Source of the DNA: Bacillota bacterium
Lineage (GTDB): Bacteria > Bacillota > Clostridia > Christensenellales > CAG-138
Reading direction: 5' to 3'
DNA: 37,016 nt
Assembly (NCBI GenBank): GCA_023435025.1
Contig: JAEYSE010000124.1
Location: 1-37,016, forward strand
The stretch's first letter is position 1; each line of letters starts with the position of its first letter. Below the pieces are notes generated by a model. That model was not told where the DNA came from and did not search any database. It saw nothing but the letters and a program-made list of their open reading frames with translations. Shown one piece after another: positions 15,582-23,314 of the stretch. Made by a program: the position numbers and the translations under genes.

Positions 15582-16186
15582 AAGGCTTGCTTATAAAAGA
15601 CCTGATCAATTTAAAAAGCACGGCGAGGCTGTTTCTGACGTTTTTGGGCGTATTTGTGATACTTATCCTCACAACGGGGGAACTGGGCAGCTACTCTTTG
15701 AGCATCGTTATACTTTCCGCCATGCTGCCGTTTACCACCGTAGCGCTTGATGAGCGCGCCAAATGGGACCGCACCGCACTCTGCGCGCCTGTTAAGCGCA
15801 GCACGCTCGTCCTCTCAAAGTACGTTTTAGGCCTGTTGCTGCTTCTAGTCGCGCTGTTCGCGGGCTTTCTGCTGGGCTTGCTTGGCGGGGAGAAACCTTC
15901 CGCGCTGTATGACCAGCTCTTTCTTCTTGGAATATCCAGCGTGCTGATACTCTGTATCATGCTGCCGCTGATGTTCCGGTTCGGCGCGGAAAAGGGGCGT
16001 ATCGCGGTGATGCTGATCATGGCGGCTCTATTTGCGGCCTCGTTCGCATTCAATCTGGATATTGTGTTGCCCGGCAGGGCGCAGCTGATGGATTACGCGC
16101 TTATCCTGCTTGCTTCAGCCATCGCAGCGTTTGCTCTATCAGCACTGTGGTCAATCCGTATCTACAGCAAAAAGGAGTTTTCGTAA
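15578..16186 (+). CDS. ABC-2 type permease subunit
   Basis: A 202-residue integral membrane protein with about six hydrophobic segments (near residues 18-35, 37-57, 80-105, 112-130, 145-163, 172-192). It begins MKGLLIKDLINLKS, typical of small ABC-2 permeases paired with YtrB-like ATPases. I chose ATG at 15578, which overlaps the ATPase stop as ATGA and has GGGGGGAAAAG upstream; the frame stays open further 5' only inside the ATPase gene. Six segments imply that a homodimer would form the pore. Confidence 0.9.
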   Translation: MKGLLIKDLINLKSTARLFLTFLGVFVILILTTGELGSYSLSIVILSAMLPFTTVALDERAKWDRTALCAPVKRSTLVLSKYVLGLLLLLVALFAGFLLGLLGGEKPSALYDQLFLLGISSVLILCIMLPLMFRFGAEKGRIAVMLIMAALFAASFAFNLDIVLPGRAQLMDYALILLASAIAAFALSALWSIRIYSKKEFS

Positions 16187-16210
16187 GTTAAAAATGCTTT
16201 GTAGACAAGC

Positions 16211-16248
16211 AAAAAGAGACGTTTCCGCATGGAACGTCCCTTTTTTTT
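16211..16248. terminator. Bidirectional terminator between the ABC operon and sleC
   Basis: AAAAA, a stem GACGTTTCC/GGAACGTC with a GCAT loop and one bulged T, then eight T. It serves the convergent permease gene (plus) and sleC (minus). Confidence 0.8.
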
Positions 16249-16262
16249 ATCCAACGCATGCG

Positions 16263-17519
16263 CTATACCAGTTCCGCCAGCCGTTCCACCGCCACATAAA
16301 TGTTGGATATCTCATACCAGGTGGAAAAATCAACCGAGCCGGTAACGGGCAACTTGAACACGCGTTGGAATGTCTCTACCGCCTCCCGCGTCTGTTGCCC
16401 AAAAAACCCGTCCACGCGCACTTTGTTAATGGCGGGATAATTGTCGGAAATGGCGTTGAGTTGCTCCTGTATGGTTCGCACAGCGGGGCCGGTGGAACCA
16501 AGTGAAAGAACGTTGCCGGGGAAAGAAATGGGCACGCCGGCTACGCGCTCAGCCTGCTGTAAAAACACGTTGTTGCCATAGTAATACCGAAGTATGGAAA
16601 GCGCGTCGTACCCCTGTTCGCCCAATGTATTCGAACCCCACTGCGAGAGCCAGCGCGGGCACTGCACCCTGGAACCGTCGCAATACTGCGTAAAGAGCGG
16701 CTGGCGAATGCCGGGCCGGGTGATGTAACTGGTAAACAGCTCGTCTACGATTACAGAGATACTGTCGTAAATATTCCGGCCATAGGTAAAAGCCTGATCA
16801 TATGCGGTGGAATTGGTAATGGTAAACTCATATCCCTTGCCGCGGTACCATTCCGTATATACGCGGTTGAGTGTAAAGGAAAGTATAACCAGGACGTTTG
16901 CGCGTATGGTCTGTTCTGGCCAGGTGGAATAAATTTCACAGCTTGCAACGTTTTTGATATAGTCTTTGAACGGAATCCAGACATTCTGCGCATCGGAATC
17001 CGGCGTTCCCAGATGCACGACGATAAACTCCGGAATGACGGGGGCAGGCAATACGACCAGGCCCTCCGCCTCGGGAAGCGGCTTTACTTCCTCTTCAGGT
17101 ATTTTGGGAGGAAATATGCCATATAGCGTGTGCTGGTCGATATAAATATCCTGCACAGGCCGCCGGTATACAACACTGGGCCTGAGCGTAATGGTTTGAA
17201 ACGCCACGGATGTCGGTAAAATTTGCATGCCGTCCACGAATACGGCCTGGAAGCCCTGCACATTCACATATGCGTCGTATTCAGCATATGGGCGGGGATT
17301 ATCCGGAGCGAGCGAATAGGGGAGCGGCGGCGTATTCAGTTCAACCACCGGCGTCAGGCCGGAACTATCCGTTGTGAGCTCAATGAGCGGTATCGTTTCA
17401 CCCCGATTCGTGATGAGCACCTGCGCGTTTGGAACAGGGTCCCCCACGTCCAACTCAACCACCTGGATCTGTAAAAAGCCTGTTGTTATTTGACCCGCGG
17501 CTTCGTTCACCATCTCCAT
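16263..17519 (-). CDS. sleC: Spore cortex-lytic enzyme SleC
   Basis: A 418-residue homologue of clostridial SleC, a lytic transglycosylase that degrades spore cortex peptidoglycan during germination. After an N-terminal pro-region with a beta-rich part (about 1-180), the SpoIID/LytB-type domain follows: SCEIYSTWPEQTIRANVLV with the expected catalytic Glu195, then RVYTEWYRGKGYEF. The C-terminus (about 335-405) is a PG_binding_1 domain (LGSTGPAVRTIQEQL, VDGFFGQQTREAVETFQ). Domain order and length match SleC of C. perfringens and C. difficile. There is no signal peptide, normal for a spore protein made inside the mother cell. The ATG has GGAGGTGA upstream. Csp-type proteases, which activate pro-SleC, are encoded divergently next door. 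Confidence 0.9.
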   Translation of the reverse strand: MEMVNEAAGQITTGFLQIQVVELDVGDPVPNAQVLITNRGETIPLIELTTDSSGLTPVVELNTPPLPYSLAPDNPRPYAEYDAYVNVQGFQAVFVDGMQILPTSVAFQTITLRPSVVYRRPVQDIYIDQHTLYGIFPPKIPEEEVKPLPEAEGLVVLPAPVIPEFIVVHLGTPDSDAQNVWIPFKDYIKNVASCEIYSTWPEQTIRANVLVILSFTLNRVYTEWYRGKGYEFTITNSTAYDQAFTYGRNIYDSISVIVDELFTSYITRPGIRQPLFTQYCDGSRVQCPRWLSQWGSNTLGEQGYDALSILRYYYGNNVFLQQAERVAGVPISFPGNVLSLGSTGPAVRTIQEQLNAISDNYPAINKVRVDGFFGQQTREAVETFQRVFKLPVTGSVDFSTWYEISNIYVAVERLAELV

Positions 17520-17558
17520 ATATTCTCACCTCCCGTTATCCTATGCGCAACAGTGGCC

Positions 17559-17586
17559 TTTGTATGAGCGAACGCCCGCCAAATTT
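17559..17586 (-). promoter_or_regulatory. Possible sigma-E/K-type sporulation promoter for sleC
   Basis: On the minus strand, CATACAAA (17566-17559) resembles the mother-cell sigma -10 element. AAATTT lies 14 nt upstream (17586-17581), where an ATATT-like -35 would be. Mother-cell expression is what is known of sleC elsewhere. The match is weak and made by eye. Confidence 0.3.
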
Positions 17587-17717
17587 CATCCGGTTTGTGA
17601 CATTCCCTTTGAAAGCCTATGCATATAAATAAAAGCGGAAGTCCGGGGCATGCGGATTTCACTGCGTCTTCATGTACCTTCGCCGCTTCTTTTCTAAAGG
17701 AACCGTCATAGAATATA

Positions 17718-17739
17718 CATAATGGCATACGCCATTATG
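17718..17739. repeat. Perfect 9-bp inverted repeat before the csp operon
   Basis: CATAATGGC and GCCATTATG flank ATAC, 23 nt upstream of the start codon at 17763. It may be an operator or an RNA hairpin in the 5' leader close to the ribosome binding site (AAAGGGGTGAGG). Confidence 0.6.
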
Positions 17740-17762
17740 CGCATGCCGAAAGGGGTGAGGAA

Positions 17763-18038
17763 ATGATTGGTAACATGCCGCATTCCAGGCATTTGGCCCC
17801 CCCGTCCTCGCCCCCGCTCCCAGGAGCGCCGCAATACTGCCCATTTCTGCGCGGTACCGGCCCGGAGTATATCGCCCGGCACATCCAGCATCACACCTAC
17901 CTATGGACAATGTCGGGCCATTCCTTCTGGGTTTATCCGATAGCCGTAACAAACGAGAGGCTCATTGCCTACGCATGGAATAATGAACAGTGGCAGCTTG
18001 TGCAAATGGAGCTTGCGGCCATTGACAGCATCTATTAG
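17763..18038 (+). CDS. Small proline-rich protein at the head of the csp operon
   Basis: A 91-residue protein of unknown family. The N-terminus is Pro/His-rich (PHSRHLAPPSSPPLPGAP), then comes a compact aromatic-rich half (CPFLRGTGPEYIARHIQHHTYLWTM, GHSFWVYPIAVTNERLIAYAWNNEQW). The aromatic/His/Pro composition recalls small spore-coat or spore-envelope proteins. Only 9 nt separate its stop from the first Csp protease, and AAAGGGGTGAGG precedes its ATG, so it is a real gene in the operon. The position, divergent from sleC and ahead of two Csp genes, points to a role in spore assembly or germination; the function itself is unknown. Confidence 0.8.
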   Translation: MIGNMPHSRHLAPPSSPPLPGAPQYCPFLRGTGPEYIARHIQHHTYLWTMSGHSFWVYPIAVTNERLIAYAWNNEQWQLVQMELAAIDSIY

Positions 18039-18047
18039 GGGGCGGCC

Positions 18048-19778
18048 ATGCTACAAGGAAATATTCCCGGAATTCCTGCAAATGTCAGCGCCTTTATCCG
18101 ACAGGGGCAGCCAAACGACCTGATTGAGGTGATTGTGAAATTTACCGGGGATATTTTGCGCGTTGCGGAGTCGGTAGGGGGCATGGCGGAACTATTAAGC
18201 GACAATTACGCCATTCTCACCCTCCCGCTTTCACAGCTGCTTCCCCTGTACTCATACCCGGAAGTTGAGTTTATCGAGCTGCCCAAGACGCTGACGTTTG
18301 TATTGAGCAGAAGCCTGAGCCATGCATGCATTACATACGTGCAAAGCGATTTCGGGTTTGGGCTGAAAGGCAACGGCGTGCTCATAGGCATTATCGATTC
18401 CGGCATTGATTATACGCACCCGGATTTTCGCAATCCGGACGGTACCACGCGCATCGCGTACTTGTGGGACCAATCCCTAGAGGGCGCCCCGCCCGAAGGT
18501 TTTCTGCATGGAACGGAATACTCCGAGCAGCAACTCAACGCGGCGCTGCAGGAACCCGACCCACATACCATGGTGCCCAGCCGGGATAACATCGGCCACG
18601 GCACGGCGGTGGCGGGGATTGCCGCAGGCAATGGCCGCGCGAGCCAGGGCGTGCAGGTAGGCGCCGCGCCGCAGGCCATCCTCGCAGTTGTAAAGCTTGG
18701 AGATATTGACGACCGGCTGACCACGCGATCTACCCAGATCATGCGGGGCATCAAGTACCTGTATGACAAAGCGGAACAGCTCAACATGCCGCTTTCCATC
18801 AACCTGAGCTATGGCACCAATTTTGGCGCACACGACGGGAATTCATTGTTTGAAAGCTATATTAACGATATGGCGGAGCGGGGGCGATCGGTCATCAGCG
18901 TGGCCACGGGAAACGAGGGCTCCGCCGGCCACCACTTTTCCGGACGGGTAATCGAAGACGGCCAGGTGACGGTGGAATTTACAACATCCGGACAGGTCAA
19001 CGAAATCTATATGCCTGTCTGGAAAAATTTTGTGGATACCTTTTCGTATGAACTGCTATCCCCCAGTGGGAGAACAACGGGGGAAATTCTGCCCATACAG
19101 AGCGCTATAAACGTCATGCTCGACAACGTCCAGGTGGAAATGTATTTCGGACAGCCAACGAATTACCAAGTAGCGCAGGAAAACTACTTCAGGTTCCGTG
19201 GCGTGTCCGGCCGCCCCATTCCGCAGGGCGTATGGACACTGATTATCCGGGGTTTGGAAATAGTGGATGGCAATTTCGATATCTGGATGCCCACCGCTGA
19301 TGCTGTCTCAGCCGGAACCGCATTTTTGCAGCCGGATACATCGGTCACTTTAACACTCCCCTCTACGACTCAAAATGTCATTTCGGTGGGAGGGTACAAT
19401 TCACTTTTGGGCACCAGCGCGGATTTTTCCGGACGCGGCTATACGCGGTTTATCGTATACGTCAAGCCCGACCTTGTAGCGCCCGCCGTGGCCATCGTAA
19501 CGGCGCGCCCGGGCGGCGGCTACGATACGTTTACCGGCACAAGCATGGCGGCCCCATTTGTAACGGGCGCCGCAGCGCTGATGATGGAATGGGGAATCAT
19601 AGAGGGCAACGACCCGTTTCTGTACGGGCAGCGCGTAAAGGCTTTTTTGCAAAAGGGCGCGCGTCGCGAACTGCCCATCGCCTTCCCCAACGCTACCTGG
19701 GGATACGGTACGCTGTGCCTGAACAACACCATGAACCTGCTTGCGGAATATCTGCAAAGAGGAGGGCCCTCCGCATGA
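18048..19778 (+). CDS. cspB: Csp-type subtilisin-like germination protease
   Basis: A 576-residue S8 family serine protease of the clostridial Csp type. The triad is complete: Asp117 in IIDSGIDY, His184 in GHGTAVAG, Ser499 in GTSMAAP; the oxyanion Asn is in SVATGNEGS. An N-terminal prodomain (1 to about 90) and a long insertion between His and Ser forming a jelly-roll-like domain (about 310-430) fit the Csp family. There is no export signal, as usual for Csp proteins packaged in the spore. Known family role: cleave pro-SleC on germinant sensing. It overlaps the next protease gene by 4 nt (ATGA). Confidence 0.92.
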   Translation: MLQGNIPGIPANVSAFIRQGQPNDLIEVIVKFTGDILRVAESVGGMAELLSDNYAILTLPLSQLLPLYSYPEVEFIELPKTLTFVLSRSLSHACITYVQSDFGFGLKGNGVLIGIIDSGIDYTHPDFRNPDGTTRIAYLWDQSLEGAPPEGFLHGTEYSEQQLNAALQEPDPHTMVPSRDNIGHGTAVAGIAAGNGRASQGVQVGAAPQAILAVVKLGDIDDRLTTRSTQIMRGIKYLYDKAEQLNMPLSINLSYGTNFGAHDGNSLFESYINDMAERGRSVISVATGNEGSAGHHFSGRVIEDGQVTVEFTTSGQVNEIYMPVWKNFVDTFSYELLSPSGRTTGEILPIQSAINVMLDNVQVEMYFGQPTNYQVAQENYFRFRGVSGRPIPQGVWTLIIRGLEIVDGNFDIWMPTADAVSAGTAFLQPDTSVTLTLPSTTQNVISVGGYNSLLGTSADFSGRGYTRFIVYVKPDLVAPAVAIVTARPGGGYDTFTGTSMAAPFVTGAAALMMEWGIIEGNDPFLYGQRVKAFLQKGARRELPIAFPNATWGYGTLCLNNTMNLLAEYLQRGGPSA

Positions 19779-21478
19779 TAGAACCTTCGCTTGGAGAATT
19801 TATTGACAATCCGGAAACGGTTAGTTTTGTTGCGCGCAGATCACCGCTATTAACAGATTTTCTGTCTGCCAATCCCCAAATTGTTGCCGGGCAATTGATT
19901 AGAAGGCAATACCAGATCATTTATGCCAACCGTAACCAGATTCCCGCCATTACGCAGGCGCTGGGTTCGGCATTTATCAGTTCCCTTCCGCTTGTAATGG
20001 GGCTTTTGGATACCGCTGCATTGGAAGCTGCGGGCATTTTACAAGTGCAGGAGCAACCCTACCTGGATTTGCAGGGCCGGGGCGTGCTGGTGGGGATTAT
20101 AGATACAGGAATCGATTATACACAGCCGGCGTTTATCTACGAGGACGGTACCAGCAAGATCATGTACCTGTACGATCAAACGGTTCGGGGCAACCCGCCT
20201 GAAGGGTATTTTATTGGTACCGAATATACGAACGAGCAAATCAACCTTGCCCTGCAATCCGAAGACCCTTACAGCGTAGTGCCTCAGCAGGATACGGTGG
20301 GACATGGAACGTTTTTGGCCTCCGTCGCCGCGGGCAGACGCATCGGCCAAAACGTAGGCGCAGCACCCGAATCGGACCTGATCGTGGTTAAACTCCGTAC
20401 CGCAAGCACCTATTTCAGGGAACTGTTCCTCGTTCCTCCCGACCAACCCAACGCGTATGAATCCACCGCCATCATGATCGCCATTGAATATATCCTGCAA
20501 CGGGCGCGGGATCTTGGACGGCCGGTCTCTATCTGCATCGGTCTTGGCACCAACTTTGGAAGTCACGACGGCTTTACGCTGTTTGAAGAATTCCTGACCA
20601 GTACATCCATATTGCGGGGCGTCTGCCTAAGTGTCGCGGCAGGAAACGAAAGCCAGGCCCGCCATCATACGCAGGGTAAGCTCACCATAGCGGGAGAAGA
20701 CCAGGATATGGACGTCCGTGTAGGCGAATACGCGGGGGATTTCATTGTCTCTTTGTGGAACACCGCGCCGGATCGGTTCTCCGTGGCTGTGCGCTCCCCC
20801 ACTGGGGAAATGGTAGGGCGGGTTCCGGCGCGTTCGGGCACCACGCTGGAGGCGCGGCTTGTGCTGGAGCGCTCAATCATCACGGTGCAGTATTTTTTCC
20901 CGGTGGAAGGAAGCGGCGGGCAATTGACAACCATATCCTTCCGGTTTCCCACGCCGGGCGTATGGACCATTATCGTCCACGGCGATATCGTACTGGACGG
21001 TACTTATCACGCGTGGCTGCCCATGACAGGTTTCGTTTCCCGCAATGTGGAGTTCCTGACGCCCACGCCCTATTACACCATTACGGTTCCCGGCACCGCA
21101 TTCGGCGTGATCACTTGCGGCGCCTACAACAGCAACAACAACAGCCTATATACCCGTACCTCCTGGGGGCCTACGCGCCTGCCCATGATGTCCCCGGATC
21201 TTGTCGCCCCGGGAGTCAACGTATCCGGCCTGTTCCCCACCGGTTACGGTACGATGGACGGCACCAGCGTAGCTGCCGCTATTACCACAGGCGCGGGCGC
21301 GCTGATGCTGCAATGGGGGATTGTCAACGGCAACGATATCGCGCTTTCCACCTACCAGATACGTGCCTATCTCATACGCGGCTGCAACCGCTCGGATACG
21401 TTGACCTATCCCAATTCGCAGTGGGGTTATGGGCGGCTGAACCTGTTGCAAAGCTTTAACCTGATGCGGGAGCTGTAG
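19775..21478 (+). CDS. Second Csp-type subtilisin-like protease
   Basis: A 567-residue paralogue of the preceding protease, with the same layout: prodomain, S8 catalytic domain and jelly-roll-like insertion. The triad residues are all present: Asp110 in IIDTGIDY, His177 in GHGTFLAS, Ser498 in GTSVAAA. In C. difficile the CspA and CspC partners have lost triad residues and act as pseudoproteases in germinant sensing; this copy is not degenerate at these positions. I chose ATG at 19775 because it overlaps the upstream stop (ATGA) and has GAGGAGGG upstream; the frame stays open 5' only inside the first protease gene. Confidence 0.92.
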   Translation: MIEPSLGEFIDNPETVSFVARRSPLLTDFLSANPQIVAGQLIRRQYQIIYANRNQIPAITQALGSAFISSLPLVMGLLDTAALEAAGILQVQEQPYLDLQGRGVLVGIIDTGIDYTQPAFIYEDGTSKIMYLYDQTVRGNPPEGYFIGTEYTNEQINLALQSEDPYSVVPQQDTVGHGTFLASVAAGRRIGQNVGAAPESDLIVVKLRTASTYFRELFLVPPDQPNAYESTAIMIAIEYILQRARDLGRPVSICIGLGTNFGSHDGFTLFEEFLTSTSILRGVCLSVAAGNESQARHHTQGKLTIAGEDQDMDVRVGEYAGDFIVSLWNTAPDRFSVAVRSPTGEMVGRVPARSGTTLEARLVLERSIITVQYFFPVEGSGGQLTTISFRFPTPGVWTIIVHGDIVLDGTYHAWLPMTGFVSRNVEFLTPTPYYTITVPGTAFGVITCGAYNSNNNSLYTRTSWGPTRLPMMSPDLVAPGVNVSGLFPTGYGTMDGTSVAAAITTGAGALMLQWGIVNGNDIALSTYQIRAYLIRGCNRSDTLTYPNSQWGYGRLNLLQSFNLMREL

Positions 21479-21490
21479 CAGCCTTCCAAA

Positions 21491-21533
21491 AAAACAAAAA
21501 AGGGGGCGGCTGTGCGAAATCGCGCAGCCGCCC
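21491..21533 (-). terminator. Terminator of the capsid operon
   Basis: On the minus strand, a GGGCGGCTGYGCG stem (21504-21533, one G-U pair, 4-nt loop) is followed by CTTTTTTGTTTTTTT. It lies about 280 nt past the last capsid-operon gene. Confidence 0.75.
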
Positions 21534-21679
21534 TATATCAATAGTGGGGACTGTTGCAATATACATGTTCCACCTATATTGCAAGGAAGTTTCTCCTGCA
21601 CAGCCCCGGGGTTCTATCGGTTGTCATGCACAGCATGACATCAACCCTTGATAGCTACCTGAATGTACCATTCGGGTGC

Positions 21680-21705
21680 AAAGGGCGGCACTTGCGCCCT
21701 TTTTT
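21680..21705 (+). terminator. Terminator of the csp operon
   Basis: AAAGGGCG, a 7-nt loop, CGCCCTTT and a six-T run on the plus strand. It lies 200 nt past the second protease gene and beyond the minus-strand terminator, so the two convergent transcripts should overlap at their 3' ends. Confidence 0.7.
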
Positions 21706-21809
21706 GCTCCTTCGGCGACAGCCCGCAGGCCTAGTGCGGAGGCGTATCCCGCCGAAGGCTCACCGAACCCGCTATCGCGGCGTGCAATGAATCTGTTTGC
21801 ATTGTGCTG

Positions 21810-22667
21810 CTAGCGCGACAGCCCCGGAAACTCCTCCTGGATCGCCACATAGCCTGCGTACCCCAGACTTGCGATGAGTTCATCCCGGTAGACCCTGTCC
21901 TGTTCGGTAACGCCTTTGTAGATATTCCCGCGCTCCTCCGGCGTCAGGTAGGAAAGGAACAGGCGGCAGTTTTGTTCCGTGGTAGCGATGGCGTCCTCTT
22001 TGGAGGACCCTCCTCCGCGCTTCTGAGCCGCTTGCAGGTTTTGAATATACTCCCCGTAGGCATCCTGCGCGGAAGAAAACGCAAACTGCCTTGCGTTGGC
22101 ATACGCATTCGCGTTGTACATTTGCATCTCCAGCGTGCGCTGGCGCTCCGCTTCTATCGCCTCCATCAAAAGCGAGGCGACTGTGGCGGAATATTGCGCC
22201 TTCATTTTGGCGATATCATCCGCCTCGTCGTCAAGTTGCCGGTCCTTCATGTCCGTAAGATATGTGCTTTTCCCCATACCGCGCGCCCACGCGTCCACGT
22301 CGAGCGCGGCGGCTGCTTCCTTTGTTGCTTCCTTCCGTTCGGCGATTGCTGCGTCCAACTGCGGGCGCAACGCGCTTTGTATTTGCGCTTGCAGCGCCGC
22401 TTCGGATTGCGAGATATAGTTTACTTGCGGCGGCGAAAGCAGAGTTTGAATTTGCTGCATAAAAGAGCCCAACCCTTGCCCATACTGCGCGGCGGCGTTA
22501 CCGCCCCCGCCAAGGTTCCGATATGCAGCCTCTGTCTTAGGCCCCCATACGCCGTCCACTATGAGGCGAGCTCCCTCGGCGTTTAATTGCCGCTGAATAG
22601 CTTCGACGTCATCCGCATCCATTACCCCTGCCGGGGGTACGTATCCGTCCAGATAAGATTTCCCCAT
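21810..22667 (-). CDS. Capsid-operon protein with peptidoglycan-binding-like N-terminus and long coiled coil
   Basis: A 285-residue protein, last in the capsid operon. The N-terminus (about 10-50) has the PG_binding_1 pattern: MDADDVEAIQRQLNAEGA then VDGVWGPKTEAAYRNLGG. The middle (about 80-230) is Ala/Gln/Glu-rich and predicted by eye to be long alpha helices. The C-terminus (TPEERGNIYKG...YRDELIASLGYAGYVAIQEEFPGL) may be a small helical domain. It has no signal peptide and no lysozyme or amidase motif. By position it would match the P22 ejection or late-head proteins, but I see no sequence similarity that proves it. GGGGG precedes the ATG. Confidence 0.75.
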   Translation of the reverse strand: MGKSYLDGYVPPAGVMDADDVEAIQRQLNAEGARLIVDGVWGPKTEAAYRNLGGGGNAAAQYGQGLGSFMQQIQTLLSPPQVNYISQSEAALQAQIQSALRPQLDAAIAERKEATKEAAAALDVDAWARGMGKSTYLTDMKDRQLDDEADDIAKMKAQYSATVASLLMEAIEAERQRTLEMQMYNANAYANARQFAFSSAQDAYGEYIQNLQAAQKRGGGSSKEDAIATTEQNCRLFLSYLTPEERGNIYKGVTEQDRVYRDELIASLGYAGYVAIQEEFPGLSR

Positions 22668-22676
22668 CGTTTCCCC

Positions 22677-23306
22677 CTATTCCACGTAGCCGGAGAGCCA
22701 TTCTTCTTTGTACATCTGTTCAAACAAAATTTCCCAATCGCTTTTGGGCTGGTCTGTGTCCGGTTCCGGTTCGGCTGTGCCGGGGTCGGCCGCGCCCTGC
22801 GTCCCACTGCCGGAAGAAAAATCGGGGATACGCGCGCCCGGCGCAAGCCCGGTCACGCTGCTGGGGGTATACCCAAGCACGCGCCCGCGGCGATCAAAGC
22901 CCACGCCATATTTTGCGAACTGCCACCCGTTGCCAACATCCACATACATCCCGTTAGGGCTGATTTTTGCGCCCGGCGGGTAATAAAAGCCGTCGTTGCG
23001 CAAAAGCGCCCCGTAATCCGTATAATTGTTGCCGCCCTTGGTATAGTAGGTGCCGGTATAGCCGTTGAGTAATTTGGGCTGGCTATGCTGCGCGGCAGGC
23101 GCAGTCCCCGTACCGCTCCCCCTGCCCGTACCCCCGGTTCCCTTATATACCGCAAGCGGGTCGGCATTTGCGCCATAGTACAGATCCAGTGCCGCCTGGG
23201 ATTGCTTGCCCCACGCGCCGTCCACCGTGACTCCCAGGTCGCGCTGCAATTCCCGGACTTGCGCTGTGCTCATACCTACAACGCGATAATCGCTTCTTAC
23301 AGCCAT
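22677..23306 (-). CDS. Capsid-operon protein with peptidoglycan-binding-like N-terminus
   Basis: A 209-residue protein. The first 45 residues resemble PG_binding_1 (MSTAQVRELQRDLGVTVDGAWGKQSQAALDLYYG). A Gly/Ala/Thr linker leads to a Tyr/Gly-rich segment (YTGTYYTKGGNNYTDYGALLRNDGFYYPPGAKISPNGMYVDVGNGWQFAKYGVGFDRRGRV), then a Pro/Asp/Glu-rich stretch and a C-terminal helix (SDWEILFEQMYKEEWLSGYVE). It looks like a structural or adaptor protein rather than an enzyme. It starts 9 nt after the 63-residue gene stop, with GGAGGAGG before the ATG. Confidence 0.75.
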   Translation of the reverse strand: MAVRSDYRVVGMSTAQVRELQRDLGVTVDGAWGKQSQAALDLYYGANADPLAVYKGTGGTGRGSGTGTAPAAQHSQPKLLNGYTGTYYTKGGNNYTDYGALLRNDGFYYPPGAKISPNGMYVDVGNGWQFAKYGVGFDRRGRVLGYTPSSVTGLAPGARIPDFSSGSGTQGAADPGTAEPEPDTDQPKSDWEILFEQMYKEEWLSGYVE

Positions 23307-23314
23307 GCCTCCTC

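Larger units (their letters stand above)
21479..21809. other. Convergent spacer with terminators and inverted repeats
   Basis: 331 nt without a gene, between the csp operon and the capsid operon. It holds: a hairpin at 21504-21533 (13-bp stem, T-run on the minus strand); TTGCAATATA/TATATTGCAA at 21554-21584 (perfect 10-bp arms, 11-nt spacer); TGTCATGC/GCATGACA around 21624-21642; an AAAGGGCG/CGCCCTTT hairpin with six T on the plus strand (21680-21705); and CCTTCGGCG/CGCCGAAGG arms around 21710-21760. No integrase is nearby, and I cannot recognise an attachment core. Confidence 0.6.

Noticed and set aside
21804..22586. Plus-strand frame of 260 codons opposite the last capsid-operon gene
   Set aside because: Arg/Cys-rich composition typical of a shadow frame, with no ribosome binding site; the minus-strand frame has one and a domain pattern.
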